The notes below the pieces were generated by a model, which made no database searches, was not told where the DNA came from, and worked only from the letters and a program-made list of their open reading frames with translations. 12,064 bases of DNA, from the NCBI GenBank assembly GCA_039029315.1, contig JBCCGK010000187.1, positions 1 to 12,064 on the forward strand, read 5' to 3'. The position numbers and the translations under genes were made by a program. Source of the DNA: JBCCCJ01 sp039029315 (GTDB taxonomy: Bacteria > Bacteroidota > Bacteroidia > J057). Positions 1-6,386 of the stretch are shown one piece after another (position 1 is the first letter of the stretch; every line of letters starts with the position of its first letter).

Positions 1-406
1 GGTCAATCGACTGGGTTTCGTGTGCAAGAGAGATCATCACACCATCCACTCTGCTTCCAAACAAGGCATTGGCGTCGGCCACTTCTTTTTCATGTGATTC
101 ATCACTTTGGCAGAGCATCACCCGATAGTCTTGCTGATAGGCAACCTCCATGATTCCCTTAATGACAGACGAAAAGAAGTGATTGACAATAGAGGGCACA
201 ATGACTCCTATGATGTTGGATTTTCGCTTTCGCAATCCTACTGCCATGGAATTCGGACGATAATTCATCTTCTTGGCCAGTTCCAGGACGCGTTGCTTGG
301 TATGTTGGCTGATATCAGGATAATCTTTCAACGCTCTGGAAACAGTGGCAGTACTGATCCCAAGATTTTTTGCGAGGTCAGCGAGTGTAATTTGTTTCTT
401 GGCCAT
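1..406 (-). CDS. LacI/GalR-family transcriptional regulator, N-terminal part (runs off window)
   Basis: This is a DNA-binding repressor, probably sugar-responsive. Read on the minus strand from the ATG at 406-404, it gives 135 codons before the window edge; the family is usually about 330-345 residues, so the effector domain is mostly missing here. Residues 7-27 form the LacI helix-turn-helix (ITLADLAKNLGIS, then TATVSRAL as recognition helix). Residues 51-64 (PNSMAVGLRKRKSN) match the hinge helix, with Leu58 at the position of the leucine that family members insert into a central CpG. From residue 65 (NIIGVIVPSI) the periplasmic-binding-protein-like effector domain begins. The start is fixed by the MAKKQITLADLA opening. 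The gene is divergent from the SusC/SusD pair, and the shared gap contains AAnCGnTT sites, so it probably controls that pair and possibly itself. The effector is unknown. Family assignment is secure; the target is inferred. Confidence 0.94.
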   Translation of the reverse strand, partial: MAKKQITLADLAKNLGISTATVSRALKDYPDISQHTKQRVLELAKKMNYRPNSMAVGLRKRKSNIIGVIVPSIVNHFFSSVIKGIMEVAYQQDYRVMLCQSDESHEKEVADANALFGSRVDGVMISLAHETQSID

Positions 407-452
407 GAAGGAAAAACTTGGAGATCATAAAAAAGAATAAGGTACACAAAAT

Positions 453-460
453 AAACGATT
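453..460. promoter_or_regulatory. Candidate LacI-family operator core 1 (AAACGATT)
   Basis: Exact match to AAnCGnTT, the palindromic central-CpG core typical of operators bound by LacI/GalR proteins with an ATVSR recognition helix such as CcpA. It lies 47 bp upstream of the regulator's start codon and touches a weak minus-strand match to the Bacteroidota -7 box (TTATTTTG, 454-447). Autoregulation is therefore possible. Confidence 0.45.
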
Positions 461-462
461 CT

Positions 463-476
463 AAACCGATTTCGGT
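463..476. promoter_or_regulatory. Candidate LacI-family operator core 2 with nested palindrome
   Basis: AACCGATT at 464-471 matches AAnCGnTT exactly and extends to AAACCGATTT (463-472). A second, overlapping palindrome ACCGA-TT-TCGGT occupies 465-476. The core lies 11 bp (about one helical turn) from core 1, so two repressor dimers could bind side by side. Binding is inferred from pattern only. Confidence 0.45.
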
Positions 477-575
477 GGGCTAAATGGAGTTTCTGCTTAC
501 GTCTATCCAGTGAGTCATAAATCGAAAGTTTATTTTCTTTTTAGAAGGGAAATTTAAAATCGAAAAGGTTTCCGT

Positions 576-583
576 AATCGATT
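576..583. promoter_or_regulatory. Candidate LacI-family operator core 3 (AATCGATT)
   Basis: Perfect 8-bp palindrome matching AAnCGnTT exactly, 112 bp from core 2. It is flanked by near matches at 558-565 and 594-601, each spaced 18 bp from it. The cluster could allow cooperative or looping repression of the susC side. Pattern evidence only. Confidence 0.45.
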
Positions 584-719
584 TCGCTTCAAAAACCGAA
601 TTTTTGATCCTCTCAAGGTTTGGTTCCAAAAAAAAAAAAATATCATTTTAGCTCAGAATTTGGGTTGAGTACCATCTAGGTATTTCCTTCTATTTCGACC
701 GCTTCGTTCACACCTAAAC

Positions 720-747
720 TTGCTTTGCTGGCCAATAATTACTTATG
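720..747 (+). promoter_or_regulatory. Candidate promoter for the susC-susD operon
   Basis: TTG (720-722), a 17-bp spacer, then TACTTATG (740-747) resembles the Bacteroidota promoter TTG-N17-23-TAnnTTTG with one mismatch in the -7 element. Transcription would start near 753, leaving a leader of about 30 bases. An alternative -7 match, TAAACTTG at 715-722 with TTTC near 693, is also one mismatch away. The choice between them is uncertain. Confidence 0.3.
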
Positions 748-781
748 GATCAATTGATTACAATTTTATAATTTTTTTACT

Positions 782-3775
782 ATGAGATTAAAACTACTAC
801 TTACTACATGGGTGGTGCTTTTTCTTGTTCTGCCAGGAATGAGCTTATCTACCTTGTGGGCGGAAACTCTTCCAGTAGACGGGATAACCGAGTCAGTGGC
901 TCAGGTGTCTGGTACAGTTACTGCGAAGGATGGTACGCCACTTGCAGGTGCAACTGTACTGGCTAAAGGCACAGTTCAGGGTACATTTACAGATGGGGAG
1001 GGGAAGTATTCTTTGGATGTTCCAGAGGGAGTTTCCACGCTTATTGTTTCGTACATTGGATATCAGGCGCAGGAAGTCGATATCAATGGCAGGTCTGTGA
1101 TCAACGTTTCTCTGGAATCGGAAATCTCCTTTCTAGATGAAGTAGTTGTTACAGGATACGGTACATTGAAAGGAAAAGAAGTTACAGGTTCTATCACCTC
1201 TGTGAAGGCGAAAGACTTCAACGTCGGGAACATCAACGATCCTGCACAGCTGCTGCAAGGAAAGGTTGCTGGCTTGACCATTTCAAGACCTGGTGCCAAT
1301 CCTAACGGAAACTTTAGTATTCGACTGAGAGGACTGTCTACTATCGGTGCAAGTACTGAGCCTTTGATCGTAATTGATGGTGTATTGGGAGGAAACCTGA
1401 ACAGTATCGAACCACAGGATATCGCTTCTATTGATGTATTGAAAGATGGATCAGCCGCTGCGATCTACGGTACACGAGGAGCCTCTGGTGTTATCTTGAT
1501 CACCACCAAAAAAGGGATTGCCGGAACATCTTCTGTTAATTATAGTGGCCAGTTTACACTAGAAACAGTAGACAGAGTAGTCGATGTCCTAAATGCTGCC
1601 GAGTACAAAGCATTCCCTGGTTCCAACGATCTTGGTGGAAATGTAGACTGGTTTGATGAGATTATGCAAACAGGTATGAGTAATACCCATAACCTCTCTT
1701 TGAGTGGTGGAACTGCATCAACCTCTTACCGGATTTCCGGGAACTACAGAAATGTCCAAGGGATTGCCAGAAAAACTGGATTTGAGCGGATTAACGGCCG
1801 TGTGAACTTGTCACAAAAGGCATTGAATGATCGACTGAAAGTGACCATCAACCTCGCTACCACGACGGAGGATGCAGATCTTGGATTTGATCAGGCATTC
1901 CGATATGCGACCATCTACAATCCAACTGCACCTTTCATCAGAGACGAAAACAATGCCGACTTTGAGAGGTGGGATGGATATTTCCAGCAAGTACTGTTTG
2001 ATTTCTACAATCCTGTAGCCATGATCGAGCAGAACACCAATGAAAGACAGACCAAAACCTTGATTGCAAATGTAAGAGGGGATTACAATCTGACTGATGA
2101 TCTCCAGTTCTCTCTCTTCTACTCTCAACAAAGAGCCAATACCGTTCAGGGACAATACTTCGACAAGCAGAGTTTCTGGACTGGTCAGAATAGAAACGGC
2201 TTGGCCAGAAGACAAAATGATGAGTCTGAAGACCAACTGTTCCGAGCAGAATTGAATTACAATAAGTCTTTTGCAGGCAACACCAGCCTGAAAGTACTTG
2301 CCGCTTATGAGTATCAGGACTTTATTTTCCAGGGATTCCGAGCTGAAGGAGGAAACTTCCTGACAGATGCCTTTGGATTCAACAACCTGTCTGCTGCACA
2401 GGATTTTGCCAATGGTCTGGGGAATGTAACTTCCTATAAGAACCGCAATACCTTGATTGCCTTCTTCGGTCGGGTCAACCTGAACATCGATGACAAAATC
2501 TTCGCTACTGCCAGTGCAAGACGTGAAGGATCTTCTCGATTTGGTGCTGAAAACAAGTGGGGACTCTTCCCAGCTGTTAGTGTTGGTGCTGACCTCGTAA
2601 GATTGGCTGGTATCAGTGCATTTGACAACTTGAAACTCAGAGCTGGATATGGAGTAACCGGAAGTAATATCGGTGACAGCTATCGAGCCCTTCAGCGATT
2701 TGGTCCAACTGGAAACTTCTTCTTCAATGGAGGATTCGTACCAAGTTATGGTCCAGTATCCAATGCCAACCCTGACCTGAGATGGCAGACCAAAACGGAC
2801 CTCAATATAGGAGTAGACTTTGCCTTGTTGGGATACAAATTGAGTGGTTCTTTGGAGTACTATACAACGACCACCAAGGACTTGATCCTGAACTTCGATG
2901 TGCCAGTTCCTCCAAACCTCTTCCAGACTACCTGGTTGAACATTGGTCAGCTGGACAACTCTGGGATTGAACTGGCATTGAACTATGCGATGGAGCTCGG
3001 AGGAGACAATGCCTTGAACTTTGGATTTAATGCCAACCGATTCTTCCCAACCATTCTTGTCTCTCTGTCAGATGAAGCCAGAGGACTTGACTTTGGTGGA
3101 CAGCAAGAGCGTGCCAACCTTGGATCTCCTGGTCAGAACGGAACCCGAACCATCCTGGTGGAAGAAGGTCAGCCTATCGGACAGATTTGGACACTGGTCC
3201 TCGACCAAAACCAACTCGTCAAGGATGACGGTACCTGGAATGTATTGGATACTGATGGAGACGGAACTGTTGACAAAATCAAGGACCGTGATATCGTAGG
3301 AAACGGCTTGCCCAAATACCAGCTCGGCTTCAACACGAGCCTGACAGCAGGAAACTGGGATGTGAATGTATTCTTCCGTAGTGTCCTTGGACATGACCTC
3401 CTGAATACTTTCAGAGCTTTCTATGAAGCCCCAAGTACGATCAACGCCTATAACATTTTGGCTTCTTCCACCGAAGTAGCAACGCTGACCGACCAGCCTC
3501 AGCTCGCTGACTATCACGTAGAGAGTGCTGACTTCTTGAAACTGGATAACCTTACCATTGGTTATTCTGTTCCTTCCGCTCCAGGTGGATTCAAGTCAAT
3601 CAGACTATTCGCAAACGCCCAGAACCTCTTAACCCTGACCAACTACAAAGGAGTATCTCCTGAACCAAGATTGGTTGACTCTAATGGAAATGACCCATTG
3701 TCTCCAGGGCTTGACAGAAGAAATACGTATTTCTCTGCGCGAGGATTCAACATTGGTGTTAACCTAGGATTTTAA
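782..3775 (+). CDS. SusC/RagA-family TonB-dependent outer-membrane transporter
   Basis: Outer-membrane 22-strand beta-barrel that imports ligands delivered by its SusD partner, using energy from TonB-ExbBD. The 997 residues fit the family's usual size of about 1000. A signal peptide covers about residues 1-27 (h-region WVVLFLVLPGM, likely cleavage after LWA). A CarboxypepD-reg-like beta-sandwich occupies about 42-112 (VSGTVTAKDGTPLAGATV). The TonB box is EVVVTGYG at 120-127. The plug runs to about 245 and includes the SusC-signature segments LRGLSTIGASTEPLIVIDG (182-200) and DIASIDVLKDGSAAAIYG (213-230). The barrel follows and ends in an aromatic Phe (GVNLGF), as expected for Bam-dependent assembly. 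An Asp-rich loop, DTDGDGTVD, starts at residue 823 and is common in this family. No STN domain is present, so sigma/anti-sigma signalling through this protein is unlikely. The ATG at 782 is the first in frame and gives the intact signal peptide. The substrate cannot be read from sequence. Confidence 0.96.
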   Translation: MRLKLLLTTWVVLFLVLPGMSLSTLWAETLPVDGITESVAQVSGTVTAKDGTPLAGATVLAKGTVQGTFTDGEGKYSLDVPEGVSTLIVSYIGYQAQEVDINGRSVINVSLESEISFLDEVVVTGYGTLKGKEVTGSITSVKAKDFNVGNINDPAQLLQGKVAGLTISRPGANPNGNFSIRLRGLSTIGASTEPLIVIDGVLGGNLNSIEPQDIASIDVLKDGSAAAIYGTRGASGVILITTKKGIAGTSSVNYSGQFTLETVDRVVDVLNAAEYKAFPGSNDLGGNVDWFDEIMQTGMSNTHNLSLSGGTASTSYRISGNYRNVQGIARKTGFERINGRVNLSQKALNDRLKVTINLATTTEDADLGFDQAFRYATIYNPTAPFIRDENNADFERWDGYFQQVLFDFYNPVAMIEQNTNERQTKTLIANVRGDYNLTDDLQFSLFYSQQRANTVQGQYFDKQSFWTGQNRNGLARRQNDESEDQLFRAELNYNKSFAGNTSLKVLAAYEYQDFIFQGFRAEGGNFLTDAFGFNNLSAAQDFANGLGNVTSYKNRNTLIAFFGRVNLNIDDKIFATASARREGSSRFGAENKWGLFPAVSVGADLVRLAGISAFDNLKLRAGYGVTGSNIGDSYRALQRFGPTGNFFFNGGFVPSYGPVSNANPDLRWQTKTDLNIGVDFALLGYKLSGSLEYYTTTTKDLILNFDVPVPPNLFQTTWLNIGQLDNSGIELALNYAMELGGDNALNFGFNANRFFPTILVSLSDEARGLDFGGQQERANLGSPGQNGTRTILVEEGQPIGQIWTLVLDQNQLVKDDGTWNVLDTDGDGTVDKIKDRDIVGNGLPKYQLGFNTSLTAGNWDVNVFFRSVLGHDLLNTFRAFYEAPSTINAYNILASSTEVATLTDQPQLADYHVESADFLKLDNLTIGYSVPSAPGGFKSIRLFANAQNLLTLTNYKGVSPEPRLVDSNGNDPLSPGLDRRNTYFSARGFNIGVNLGF

Positions 3776-3817
3776 TCAATTGGATTACTGATTACAACAA
3801 ATTAGAAATTGAAACAA

Positions 3818-5380
3818 ATGAAAAGATTCATATTTCCATTAAAAGTAGTCCTGATCTCCGCTGTTATCATGGCGATCATGCCTGCTTGTACCAATCTCGA
3901 TGAGGAGCTGTTTAGCGAAGTTACCGCTGATAGTTTTTTCCAGAGTGAGGATGAATTGATCTCTGCACTCGGTGCAGCTTATACCTCTCTGTATTCATAT
4001 ATGGGAACCACTTCTCTGTATGCTGCACAAGAGGTTTCTTCGGACGAAATGGTGGTTCCAACACGTGGACCTGACTGGGGGGATGGTGGACACTGGGTTC
4101 GTCTACACCAGCAGCTTTGGACTCCTGAAGACCCAACTGTCAACAATACCTGGAACTTCCTCTTTGGAGGGATCAATGCCTGTAACCGATTGATTTTCCA
4201 GTTTGAAGAATTGCAGAATCCCTTGACAGATCCATTTATTGGGGAGTTGAAGGCGCTGAGAGCAGTTTATTACCTCTGGCTTCTGGATCTGTATGGAAAT
4301 GTACCCATTGTTACCTCATTTGCTGATGCTGATCCTACGCCATCGAACAATACGCGTGCAGAAGTGTACACCTTTGTTGAGCAGGAATTACTAGCAAACC
4401 TGGATCTTGTTAGCCCCAATGTTGATGGAACAACCTATGGACGTGTCAATCAGATGGTGGTACGTATGGCTTTGGCCAAATTGTACCTGAACGCAGAAGT
4501 CTATACTGGAACAGAGCAATGGTCCAAAGCAGTTGAGCAGTGTAACGAAATCATTAACTCTGGCAACTATGCCCTGGAGCCTGATTATTTCAATAATTTC
4601 AATCTTGACAATGGTGGGTCTGCGGAATTCATTTTTGCCATTCCTTATGACGCGATTTTCGCTCGTGGCTTCAACATTGTGATGCAGTCCTTGAGTTATA
4701 TCAACCAGCAAACCTACAACCTGGCTGCTCAGCCATGGAATGGATGGTGTACCCTGGAAGATTTCTATAACTCATATGAAGATACAGACCTCCGAAAAGG
4801 AAAACCTGGTACAGAAGACGGGCCGTCTACTGTAAGAGGAAACTTCCTGGTAGGAGCTCAGTGGGATGTTACGGGTAAAGTCCGATTGGAGGATGCTGGA
4901 TTTGAAGCCACTGACCTGGATGGTGCTCCTTATACCTTCCGTGCAGAGCTCAACGAATTGTTCCCCAACGCATGGCGTGAAGGGGGAGCACGAGTTGCCA
5001 AATTCGAATACGAAATTGGTGGACAGCCCAACATGAACAATGACTTCCCAGTCTACAGATATGCGGATGTTCTTCTCATGAAAGCTGAAGCCCTGTGGCG
5101 ACAGAATGCTGACAATGGTGAGGCCCTTTCATTGGTCAACCAGATCCGTTCAAGAGCTGGTGTGGAAGCTTTCACCGAGCTGACACCTGAAAATCTTCTC
5201 GCTGAAAGAGGACGTGAAATGTATATCGAGTGTCACAGAAGAAGTGATCAGATTCGATTTGGTGTCTACACAGACGAATGGTGGCAAAAGCCAGCTTCTG
5301 AAGAGTGTAAGGAGTTGTTCCCAATTCCTCGTGCACAGGTGGACGCGAATCCTAACCTGAAACAAAATGATTGTTACTAA
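3818..5380 (+). CDS. SusD/RagB-family surface lipoprotein
   Basis: Cell-surface ligand-binding lipoprotein that caps the SusC barrel and hands substrate to it. The 520 residues match the family. I place the start at the ATG 3818-3820 rather than the in-frame TTG at 3809, because MKRFIFPLK gives a compact lipoprotein signal. The lipobox is IMPAC with Cys24, followed by TNLDEE; that acidic patch resembles the surface-export signals of Bacteroidota lipoproteins. The N-terminal SusD helical region is seen at SEVTADSFFQSEDELISALG, and the C-terminal SusD/RagB motif at DFPVYRYADVLLMKAEAL (from residue 409), then NQIRSRAG and ERGREMYIECHRR. The gene is 42 bp downstream of the SusC gene, with no terminator between them, so they are co-transcribed. 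A strong terminator follows 26 bp after the stop. Ligand specificity is unknown. Confidence 0.96.
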   Translation: MKRFIFPLKVVLISAVIMAIMPACTNLDEELFSEVTADSFFQSEDELISALGAAYTSLYSYMGTTSLYAAQEVSSDEMVVPTRGPDWGDGGHWVRLHQQLWTPEDPTVNNTWNFLFGGINACNRLIFQFEELQNPLTDPFIGELKALRAVYYLWLLDLYGNVPIVTSFADADPTPSNNTRAEVYTFVEQELLANLDLVSPNVDGTTYGRVNQMVVRMALAKLYLNAEVYTGTEQWSKAVEQCNEIINSGNYALEPDYFNNFNLDNGGSAEFIFAIPYDAIFARGFNIVMQSLSYINQQTYNLAAQPWNGWCTLEDFYNSYEDTDLRKGKPGTEDGPSTVRGNFLVGAQWDVTGKVRLEDAGFEATDLDGAPYTFRAELNELFPNAWREGGARVAKFEYEIGGQPNMNNDFPVYRYADVLLMKAEALWRQNADNGEALSLVNQIRSRAGVEAFTELTPENLLAERGREMYIECHRRSDQIRFGVYTDEWWQKPASEECKELFPIPRAQVDANPNLKQNDCY

Positions 5381-5406
5381 TACAATCTCCTGATTTCATA
5401 AAAAAA

Positions 5407-5440
5407 CTGGAAGCCAGTCCATGGCTTCCAGATTTTTTTT
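5407..5440 (+). terminator. Intrinsic terminator after the susC-susD operon
   Basis: A perfect 9-bp stem, CTGGAAGCC (5407-5415) with GGCTTCCAG (5423-5431), has a 7-base loop and is followed by A plus eight T (5433-5440). Seven A (5400-5406) precede the stem, so it could also terminate minus-strand transcription. It separates the SusC/SusD unit from the downstream lipoprotein cluster, so that cluster probably has its own promoter or depends on read-through. Confidence 0.92.
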
Positions 5441-5446
5441 CCCTTA

Positions 5447-5607
5447 GAGACTGTTTTGAAATTTGTGCTGAGAATTTTTATGATGTATTTTTTTCTCAAA
5501 CAAGGCTCTTTTTTGTTCTCATAGTGGGGCTATGAGAACAAATAAAGCTGTAGGATGAGGAAAAAAGACGTATACAAAAAATAAGTGACAGATTTTCAAA
5601 CAGTCTC
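5447..5607. mobile_element. MITE-like non-autonomous element with terminal inverted repeats and TTA duplication
   Basis: The 161-bp segment begins GAGACTGTTTTGAAATTTGT (5447-5466) and ends with the inverse complement of GAGACTGTTTGAAAATCTGT (5607-5588). The first 10 bp are identical and 17 of 20 match without gaps. Both ends are flanked by TTA (5444-5446 and 5608-5610), a likely 3-bp target duplication. TNA duplications of this kind are known for the IS1031/ISL2 groups of the IS5 family, but that assignment is tentative. There is no transposase frame inside, only a 13-bp hairpin. It inserted 7 bp after the terminator T-tract. It could be a miniature derivative mobilised in trans, or an internally deleted insertion sequence. 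Confidence 0.72.
5512..5542. repeat. 13-bp perfect hairpin with TGGGG loop inside the MITE-like element
   Basis: TTTGTTCTCATAG (5512-5524) pairs perfectly with CTATGAGAACAAA (5530-5542) around the 5-base loop TGGGG. No T-tract follows on either strand, so it does not look like an intrinsic terminator. Internal hairpins of this sort occur in MITEs. It might be structural or might affect read-through RNA. Confidence 0.75.
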
Positions 5608-5610
5608 TTA

Positions 5611-5807
5611 TTCTTTTCATTTTCGTAGCTAGCATCTGGCTTTAGCTTGACTGAAAAGAGAAGATCATATGGAATGATGCCTGCCAAAGAAAGATTGTCT
5701 AGTAGAAAAAGGACTTATATGCAGAAAATAGTTCGATATTGGACATGAGCAGTCTGATTGTCTACTAGTATTCATTGGTGAAGTGTACCCTATTACCCTG
5801 TTTTTAC
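5611..5807 (+). other. Leader/promoter region of the downstream lipoprotein cluster, with spaced direct repeat
   Basis: About 197 bp between the element and the next gene, with no supported coding sequence. The near-identical 14-mers GATTGTCTAGTAGA (5693-5706) and GATTGTCTACTAGT (5756-5769) share 12 of 14 bases. They are 63 bp apart, about six helical turns, and the second contains the palindrome TACTAGTA. They could be a pair of regulator sites on the same helix face. I see no clear TAnnTTTG promoter match, so the promoter of the next gene is unplaced. Confidence 0.4.
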
Positions 5808-6386
5808 ATGAAAAGAAACTGGATTCCTTTTGTTGGACTGTCGATCCTCCTCCTATTTGCCTGTTCTCCAGATTCACAGTACCACAAGATGCTTGAAACA
5901 GAAATGGCGAGCGGAGTTCGTTACGATAGCCTGTTTTTAGGTATCTACTTTGGAATGCCCTCCAAGAATTTCTATGCTCACTGCTGGAAATTAAATAAAG
6001 AGGGAATTATTCGCGAAGGGGCCAATAATACTTCTGTTAATTATCCCATTCAGTCGTTCAAGGAGCCTGCAAGTATGGACTTTTATCCGCGCTTTGTCAA
6101 TGACAAAATCGTGGAAATGCCCGTTTATTTTGCCTATAAAAGTTGGTCTCCCTGGAACAAAGATCTGTTTGCAGAACACTTGATTATTGAGGTCCGCCAA
6201 TTGATGGAAGAATGGTACGGCCCTGGTTTTATTGAAATCCCGAATCCAGGACCTTTGGGTGGAAATGCCTATGTCAAAGTAAATGGCAATCGCAGGATTT
6301 CGATCTACTACAAGGACGACACAAGGGTTCGGGTGGATTTTGTAGATTTGCTGGCTAAGCAAGAATTGGAACATGCGACTCCTTAA
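5808..6386 (+). CDS. Lipoprotein of unknown function (192 residues)
   Basis: I do not recognise a family with an assigned function. The ATG at 5808 gives MKRNWIPFVGLSILLLFACS, a clean lipoprotein signal with lipobox LFAC and Cys19. An in-frame TTG at 5775 would add 11 residues ahead of the signal and is less likely. The mature part is about 170 residues, rich in aromatic residues, with no further membrane segment. Notable stretches are YDSLFLGIYFGMPSKNFYAHC (40-59, abridged by one residue at the end), EWYGPGFIEIPNPGPLGG (135-152) and a basic/aromatic C-terminal strand RRISIYYKDDTRVRVDF (162-178). It has one further Cys at 59 besides the lipid anchor. It overlaps the next gene by 14 bp in a different frame, which points to translational coupling and a shared role with the FG-GAP/ASPIC proteins. 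Localisation is probably an outer-membrane inner or outer leaflet. Function is unknown. Confidence 0.85.
   Translation: MKRNWIPFVGLSILLLFACSPDSQYHKMLETEMASGVRYDSLFLGIYFGMPSKNFYAHCWKLNKEGIIREGANNTSVNYPIQSFKEPASMDFYPRFVNDKIVEMPVYFAYKSWSPWNKDLFAEHLIIEVRQLMEEWYGPGFIEIPNPGPLGGNAYVKVNGNRRISIYYKDDTRVRVDFVDLLAKQELEHATP

Larger units (their letters stand above)
407..781. other. Divergent control region between the LacI-type regulator and susC-like gene
   Basis: This 375-bp, strongly AT-rich gap lies between two genes transcribed away from each other. It has no convincing coding sequence. It contains three exact AAnCGnTT cores (453-460, 464-471, 576-583) and three near matches (AATCGAAA at 520-527 and 558-565, AACCGAAT at 594-601). 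It also holds a run of 13 A at 628-640 and a candidate Bacteroidota-type promoter at 720-747. A 10-bp perfect palindrome, ATCAATTGAT, lies at 749-758 in the presumed susC leader. The regulator-proximal sites lie 47-65 bp upstream of the regulator ATG, and all exact cores are well upstream of the susC promoter candidate. The layout suggests two-way control by the regulator, which is an inference. Confidence 0.7.

Noticed and set aside
107..430. Plus-strand open frame of 107 codons
   Set aside because: It is antisense to the LacI-family gene, whose minus-strand frame shows an unmistakable helix-turn-helix; the plus-strand product has no recognisable features.
3809..3817. TTG at 3809 as the start of the SusD-like gene
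   Set aside because: The ATG at 3818 three codons later gives a standard lipoprotein signal, and the extra residues add nothing.
5512..5542. Hairpin as a second terminator
   Set aside because: No run of T follows the stem on either strand.
5496..5687. Minus-strand open frame of 63 codons as a transposase remnant
   Set aside because: It covers the hairpin and crosses the end of the MITE-like element, and its product has no transposase motifs.
5775..5807. TTG at 5775 as the start of the 192-residue lipoprotein
   Set aside because: It would place 11 extra residues before a complete lipoprotein signal that begins at the ATG 5808.
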